A stretch of DNA of 64,000 nt from Candidatus Ornithobacterium hominis (GTDB lineage Bacteria > Bacteroidota > Bacteroidia > Flavobacteriales > Weeksellaceae), in assembly GCF_951229915.1 (NCBI RefSeq), contig NZ_OX579588.1:496001-560000 (forward strand). Reading direction: 5' to 3'. The translations under genes were made by a program, and so were the position numbers. The notes under the pieces are model-generated. The model did no database searches. It saw only the letters and a list, made by a program, of their open reading frames with translations, and was not told the origin of the DNA. Each line of letters begins with the position of its first letter. The stretch's first letter is position 1. Below are positions 58,988 through 64,000 of the stretch, piece by piece.

Positions 58988-61294
58988 ATGAAAATAAATT
59001 TCTTAATTTTATTCAGTTTTTTTTTAAGCCTTACAATTTTTGCTCAGAAAAAATCGGTAGGAATTATTCCAGAGCCAAAAGAAATCAAGCTCCTGAACGG
59101 GAGTTTCGAATTCACACCACAAACTATCATTTACTTTACCGATGACAATCAAAGAGGAGCCGTAGAGCAGCTTCAGTATTTGTTTTCTAAATCAGGCGAA
59201 TTCGTATTGAAAGCAACGAAGATGAAGCCTTCTAAAAATTTTATAAGCCTTGAAAAAAATCAAAACTTAGAAAAAGAAGCTTATCGTTTGTCGGTAAAAC
59301 CAAATCAGATCGCAATAGAAGCTTCTACAGTAATAGGTTTTTCACACGCAGTTGCAAGTTTACGCCAGCTTCTGCCAGTTCAGGTAGAGAGTAAAACTTC
59401 ACAAAAAATGAAATGGAAGATTCCCGCAATAGAAATCAAAGATGAGCCACGCTTTGCTTGGCGTGGATTGATGTTGGACGTTTCAAGACATTTTTTCCCC
59501 AAAGAATATATTCTGAAAACATTAGACCGAATGGCGCTTTTGAAGCTAAATACATTTCATTGGCATTTGGTTGATGACCAAGGTTGGCGTATTGAGATTA
59601 AAAAATACCCGAAATTAACTGAAATTGGTGCGTGGCGCGTCGACCATGAAAATCTTCATTGGAACAATCGCCCCGACCAAAAGCCAAGTGAAAAGGCGAC
59701 TTACGGAGGCTTTTACACGCAAGAAGAAATCAAAGAAGTAGTGGCGTATGCTGAGAAATTAGGCATTACCGTCGTGCCAGAGATTGAAATGCCAGCACAT
59801 GTTTCTAGTGCGATTGCGGCTTATCCGTGGCTTTCTTGTACGGAAGAGAAAATTACCGTTCCGCCAGGTGGAGTTTGGCCGATTGTGCATATTTATGACC
59901 CTGGGAAGGAATCAACCTTTGAGTTTTTAGAAAATGTCTTGGCAGAAGTAATGCAGCTTTTCCCCTCAGAGTATATCCATATCGGGGGAGATGAAGCGAC
60001 CAAAACTAAATGGAAAACTTGTGAAACGACGCAGGATAGAATGAAGCAATTGGGCATTGAAGATGTAGATGAATTGCAAAGCTATATGATAAAAAGAATT
60101 GAAGAATACCTCAACAAGCATGGAAGGAAAATCATTGGCTGGGACGAAATTTTGGAGGGAGGATTAGCTCCGCGAGCAGCCGTAATGAGTTGGCGTGGAA
60201 TGGAAGGTGGGATTGAAGCAGCACAGTCTGGGCATGATGTTGTGATGACCCCAGGCGTGCTCTATTTTGATGGCCCTCAGGGCATGCCAGATGTTGAGCC
60301 ACAGGCGTTTGGGAGCATGAAAACTTTGGACAAGGTTTATGATTTTGAACCAATCCCAGCGGAGCTAAATATGGAAGAAGGCAAGCATATTTTGGGCCCG
60401 CAAGCCAATCTTTGGGCAGAATATATTCATACGACAGAACACTCAGAGTATATGCTATATCCGCGTTTGTTTGCACTGTCAGAGATAGCATGGAGTCCTG
60501 TTTCTACTCGGAACAAAAAAGAATTTTATCAAAAAACGCTTAGCATGATGAAAAGATGGGATTTACTGGGGATTAATTATGCTAAAAGTATTTTTGATGT
60601 AACAGGAAGTGTGAAAGTCAATCAAGAAAAAGAGAAAAAACAAGTGATTTTAGACCTAAATAATGAGTTCCCAGGTGAGAAAGAAATTCGCTATACGATT
60701 GATGATGCAGATTTGAGTGAAAAAAGCCCGAAATTTTTTAAGCCTTTAGAAATTAATAAAACTTCAACCATACGTGCAGGGCTCTTCATAGACGGAAAGT
60801 TAGCTGGGAAGGTTTACAAAAAGAATATTGAAATTCACAAGGCTATCAATGCGAAAGTAAGTTATGAGCCGTATGCCCATAAAAGCTATACGGGGCAAGG
60901 AGAAAAGACGATGACCAATATCACGCGTGGCTCTTTGGATTTTCACGATGGGCAATGGCAAGCTTGGCTAAACGATAATGTGACTTTGACGCTTGATTTA
61001 GGTCAAGAAAAAGAGATTAATCAAGTAAAAATTGGTGCTATGGAAAATCAAGGCAGTGGAATTTATTACCCGATAGGTGCTCAGGTTTGGGTCTCAGAGG
61101 ATGGTATAGATTACATTTCGGTAGGGAAGTTTACTCGCCCGTATGCGGATAATGGCTATGCAGAAATCACTGATTTTGCTTTTGATTTTGAGCCGACCAA
61201 AGCAAGGTACATTAAAGTCTTTGTTGATAATCTAGGGAAAGCACCTTACGGGGGTGATGCTTGGATGTTTATAGATGAAATTTTAGTGAATTAG
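58988..61294 (+). CDS. GH20 beta-N-acetylhexosaminidase with C-terminal F5/8-type domain
   Basis: 768 residues. The signal peptide ends LSLTIFAQ. A GH20b N-terminal domain (about 25-150) precedes the catalytic barrel (RGLMLDVSRHFF, LNTFHWHLVDDQGWRIEI, HIGGDEATKTKW with catalytic Asp335-Glu336). A chitobiase C-type beta domain follows, then a discoidin/F5-8 sugar-binding domain (VTLTLDLGQEKEINQVKIGAM, IKVFVDNLGKAP). It releases terminal GlcNAc or GalNAc with substrate assistance from the N-acetyl group. With GH92 it suits degradation of host N-glycans. Three AAGSCTT elements are within it (59036, 59245, 60740). Confidence 0.94.
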   Translation: MKINFLILFSFFLSLTIFAQKKSVGIIPEPKEIKLLNGSFEFTPQTIIYFTDDNQRGAVEQLQYLFSKSGEFVLKATKMKPSKNFISLEKNQNLEKEAYRLSVKPNQIAIEASTVIGFSHAVASLRQLLPVQVESKTSQKMKWKIPAIEIKDEPRFAWRGLMLDVSRHFFPKEYILKTLDRMALLKLNTFHWHLVDDQGWRIEIKKYPKLTEIGAWRVDHENLHWNNRPDQKPSEKATYGGFYTQEEIKEVVAYAEKLGITVVPEIEMPAHVSSAIAAYPWLSCTEEKITVPPGGVWPIVHIYDPGKESTFEFLENVLAEVMQLFPSEYIHIGGDEATKTKWKTCETTQDRMKQLGIEDVDELQSYMIKRIEEYLNKHGRKIIGWDEILEGGLAPRAAVMSWRGMEGGIEAAQSGHDVVMTPGVLYFDGPQGMPDVEPQAFGSMKTLDKVYDFEPIPAELNMEEGKHILGPQANLWAEYIHTTEHSEYMLYPRLFALSEIAWSPVSTRNKKEFYQKTLSMMKRWDLLGINYAKSIFDVTGSVKVNQEKEKKQVILDLNNEFPGEKEIRYTIDDADLSEKSPKFFKPLEINKTSTIRAGLFIDGKLAGKVYKKNIEIHKAINAKVSYEPYAHKSYTGQGEKTMTNITRGSLDFHDGQWQAWLNDNVTLTLDLGQEKEINQVKIGAMENQGSGIYYPIGAQVWVSEDGIDYISVGKFTRPYADNGYAEITDFAFDFEPTKARYIKVFVDNLGKAPYGGDAWMFIDEILVN

Positions 61295-61372
61295 TGGATT
61301 TATAAAATAAAAAAAATATGAGTTTTGTGTTTTCGTTAAATTGTTTTAATTTAGTGTAAAATTTTAATGTTA

Positions 61373-64000
61373 ATGAGGAATATTTTATTTAAAAGCTTTC
61401 TGTTTGTTGTTTTTTTTAACACAATGGTCTTTGCTCAGGTAGAAGAAATGCCTGTATCTGTAAGGGTGAATCATACAAAGAGTTTAAGTCAATTTTTGGA
61501 TGATTTACAAGATGAATTTGCATTAATAATTCTTTATAATCCTGAAGAAATTAGTGAAATTCGTGTTGAACAACTAAACGTAAAAGATAGAAGTTTAAAA
61601 GATTTGTTTGATTTGTTGGCTAACAATTATGGAATTAAATATTCGTTTCAGAATGATTTAATAAATGTTTTTGGTCCAAATGAAACTGTAAAAGAGAGTT
61701 TAATTAATTCAGGTTCAATTAATTTGAATGAAGTTGTGGCTACAGGCTATTCAAATCAAAGAAGAAACACGTTAGCCACATCAGTATCTAAATTAGACAC
61801 AAAAGTTTTAGAAAATGCACCAAGAGGTAACGCCGCTACTGCTTTGCAAGGAGCAATTGCAGGCTTAAAGGTAACTCAAAATACAGGGCAACCAGGTTCT
61901 ACTCCTTCCATAACTTTGAGGGGAGGAACTGATTTCAACGGAGGAGGCAGTCCCTTGATATTGATTGATAATGTGCCTGGTTCGTTTTATGCTCTAAATG
62001 CTGATGATATTGAGTCAATAGAAGTATTAAAGGATGCTGCTGCTAGTGCGATTTATGGGGCACGTGCAGCAAATGGTGTAATTTTAGTAACGACGAAAAA
62101 GGGAAAAGCTGGTAAATCAAGTATTTCTGTAAAATCAAGGTATACTATCAATAAAAGAGCTGAAAGTAAAATGAAATATATGAATGCGGCTGATTTCATT
62201 AAATTTAATAGAATGGCGATTAGTGCATACCGAGACCAAATAGACCCGAATGGTTTTACATCTTACATAGAAGGTGAGTACCCAGCAGGTACGGGGAATA
62301 ATCCGTACGACTCCCGATTTACAACTATGGTACTAACGGATAAGAATAAATATCTATTGAATTTTGATGGCTGGCAAACAATACAAGATCCTTTGAATCC
62401 TAGTCAGAAATTAATCTTTCAGGAAAATAAAATGAGCGAGTTGTTTTATCAGCCAAGTTATGGGCAAGATTATAACATTTCATTTTCTGGAGGAAATGAA
62501 AGAGGAACCTATTACTTAAGCCTTGGCCATTTAGATGAAAAAGGACTGGTGTTTGGTTCAAAATTTAAGAGAATTTCTGCTAACTTCAATGGAAGCTACA
62601 AATTGTCAGATAAATTTAAAGTCTCATCAAGTATTTTGTACGGACATTCAAATAATACTCCCAACTATTTAGGTAATGATTACTTTGTTTTTCAAAGAGC
62701 AGCAGGTCAACCGCCCACAGCTAGAATATATAACAATAATCCTGATGGAAGTTTGAGTAGTGATTTGCAGCCAGGTATTTCTTATGATTTTGGAAACCCA
62801 CTGTATTATGGAGATAAATTTATTAGAAAAAATTTAGAACAGAGGCTGACTGCAAATCTTCAGTTCGATTACCAGTTTCTACCTCATTTTAACCTGATGC
62901 TAAGAGGCGGACATTTTACAGTAAACAATAGAAATGAGCGCTTCAATAAAGCTTATTTAAATGGCGGTAGATTTATAGATGCAAGAAATGCATCGGCATC
63001 TCATGGGCAGAATTTTAGAAATCAGATTACTTCTGTGCTCAGTTACCAGAATAAATTTGGTAAGCATAACTTAAACCTACTACTGGGGTTAGAATATTTT
63101 AGAGATAATAGTTGGGAAATGAAAGCTGCAACTAAAAACTCACCTATAGACTTGATTTATACAATGAATGTTGCATCAGAAGCAGATGGCGTGCCTAGCA
63201 CTTCTACGACAGAATATGCCATTAATTCAAAATTTGGTCAATTAAATTATGATTTTGATAATCGTTATTTGTTAGGGCTAACCTTTAGACATGATGGAAC
63301 TTCACGTTTAGCACCTGGAAATAAATATGAGTTTTTTCCTGGAATTTCTTTAGGTTGGAATTTACAGAATGAAACATTTTTTAAAGAATCTTTACTAAAT
63401 AATGTTATCAATACAATTAAGCCAAGATTAAGTTATGGAGTCAATGGTAATATTGAAGTTTTAGGAAACTTTAGCGTATTTGGAGCTTATACAAATAGTG
63501 GTATTTATAATTCGAAAAGTGGTTTTTTGAATACCAGCCTACCTAATTATGGGCTAAAATGGGAAAAATCAGCAACCCTAAACTTTGGTTTAGATTTAGG
63601 TTTGATGAATAATCGAATATCTCTGATTGCAGACTATTTTATAAGAGATGTACAGGATAAGTTGTCTGATTTAGATTTACCTGTCTGGACAGGATTTAAC
63701 AGCATTAAAGTAAATAATGGTATACTCCAAAACAGAGGTTTAGAAATTGAACTAAGTGCAGATTTAATACGCAATAAAGATTTCAAATGGAACCTTAGTG
63801 GAACCTATTATCAAGTCCGTAATTATGCTAAGAAATTACCAGAAAATGGACTAGATAGAAATAGACAGGGAGGCGTGCAAATATATAATCCTTTGACAGG
63901 TAAAGTGGAATATGTAGCTGGTTTACAAGAAGGAAAGAGAGTAGGCCTAGACGTAGTTACAGCATATGTTTTTGACGGAGTATACAAAACTCAAGCAGAT
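61373..64000 (+). CDS. SusC-like TonB-dependent receptor with STN domain (3' end cut by window)
   Basis: 876 codons are open to the right edge. A signal peptide (ILFKSFLFVVFFNTMVFAQ) is followed directly by an STN domain (about 30-100: VRVNHTKSLSQFLDDLQ, LFDLLANNYGIKYSFQND). The usual carboxypeptidase-like domain is not seen. The plug starts NEVVATGYSNQRRNTLATSVSKL, with SITLRGG, SPLILIDNVPG, IESIEVLKDAAASAIYGARAANGVILVTTKKG, the SusC signature. The STN domain is the part that talks to a FecR anti-sigma factor, so an ECF sigma/FecR pair probably controls this locus. A SusD gene is expected just beyond the window. Confidence 0.93.
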   Translation, partial: MRNILFKSFLFVVFFNTMVFAQVEEMPVSVRVNHTKSLSQFLDDLQDEFALIILYNPEEISEIRVEQLNVKDRSLKDLFDLLANNYGIKYSFQNDLINVFGPNETVKESLINSGSINLNEVVATGYSNQRRNTLATSVSKLDTKVLENAPRGNAATALQGAIAGLKVTQNTGQPGSTPSITLRGGTDFNGGGSPLILIDNVPGSFYALNADDIESIEVLKDAAASAIYGARAANGVILVTTKKGKAGKSSISVKSRYTINKRAESKMKYMNAADFIKFNRMAISAYRDQIDPNGFTSYIEGEYPAGTGNNPYDSRFTTMVLTDKNKYLLNFDGWQTIQDPLNPSQKLIFQENKMSELFYQPSYGQDYNISFSGGNERGTYYLSLGHLDEKGLVFGSKFKRISANFNGSYKLSDKFKVSSSILYGHSNNTPNYLGNDYFVFQRAAGQPPTARIYNNNPDGSLSSDLQPGISYDFGNPLYYGDKFIRKNLEQRLTANLQFDYQFLPHFNLMLRGGHFTVNNRNERFNKAYLNGGRFIDARNASASHGQNFRNQITSVLSYQNKFGKHNLNLLLGLEYFRDNSWEMKAATKNSPIDLIYTMNVASEADGVPSTSTTEYAINSKFGQLNYDFDNRYLLGLTFRHDGTSRLAPGNKYEFFPGISLGWNLQNETFFKESLLNNVINTIKPRLSYGVNGNIEVLGNFSVFGAYTNSGIYNSKSGFLNTSLPNYGLKWEKSATLNFGLDLGLMNNRISLIADYFIRDVQDKLSDLDLPVWTGFNSIKVNNGILQNRGLEIELSADLIRNKDFKWNLSGTYYQVRNYAKKLPENGLDRNRQGGVQIYNPLTGKVEYVAGLQEGKRVGLDVVTAYVFDGVYKTQAD

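Noticed and set aside
1..64000. CRISPR array or insertion sequence
   Set aside because: No regularly spaced repeats with unique spacers, no transposase or integrase, and no long terminal inverted repeats were found; the frequent AAGSCTT element is too short and irregularly spaced.

Overview
The window is AT-rich chromosomal DNA from a member of the Bacteroidota, most likely class Flavobacteriia. The evidence is the gene content: two TonB-dependent receptors, an Oar-like receptor and a SusC-type receptor, the acpP-fabF-rnc-pyk block, a single-subunit cytochrome b SdhC, Flavobacteria-type NrdB/NrdA, a bacilliredoxin and an Sfp-type PPTase. It also shows Bacteroidota-type promoters (TTTG-N19/20-TAnnTTTG) and few Shine-Dalgarno sequences. 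A Weeksellaceae relative is a guess only. Most of the window is core metabolism. No complete mobile element, CRISPR array or prophage was seen.

Layout. 1-2547: a DtxR/MntR-type metal regulator (cut by the left edge) divergent from a TonB receptor, with an operator-like palindrome between them. 2948-7160: sucC, a prolyl oligopeptidase lipoprotein, an esterase. 7161-8720: a structured RNA leader, a secreted FISUMP (lectin-fold) protein with an unusual 3' end, and a strong hairpin. 8887-19037: a TPR-like membrane protein, PPTase, ahcY, sdhCAB, rnpA, bacilliredoxin, asd, a HAD phosphatase and an rRNA/tRNA methyltransferase. 19122-23248 (minus): acpP-fabF-rnc-hypothetical-pyk. 23466-28914: pckA, a 600-base gap with peptide-like remnants, hflX, an EamA transporter, ndk, a second TrmH-type methyltransferase. 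28963-31297 (minus): a TonB receptor behind a TPP riboswitch, so predicted to import thiamin or a precursor.

31772-34837 (minus): an envelope operon NlpC/P60 lipoprotein - GT39 glycosyltransferase - LolD-like ATPase. 35046-35499: rpsT between two identical tRNA-Glu genes. 35717-43121: an Oar-like receptor, manA, a TlpA-like thioredoxin, tRNA-Val, an LptG-like permease and tgt (a TGT without its zinc cysteines). 43395-51353: nrdB, a small ORF, nrdA, rnr, valS. 51448-55391: a DUF1573 protein, a YtxH/holin-X stress-type cassette, an aminotransferase, murB. 55680-64000: a glycan-utilisation locus with GH92 alpha-mannosidase, CBM9-like protein, GH20 hexosaminidase and a SusC receptor carrying an STN domain (cut by the right edge). 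It probably degrades host-type N-glycans.

The strongest unexplained signal is a short palindromic element, TTTTTTAAGSCTTAAAAAA (S = C or G). By eye I count close to 60 copies of its 7-base core AAGSCTT on this window, where base composition predicts roughly 8. About 40 copies have the extended A/T arms. They lie between genes, just after stop codons, directly before start codons, as inverted pairs forming hairpins, and inside coding sequences.
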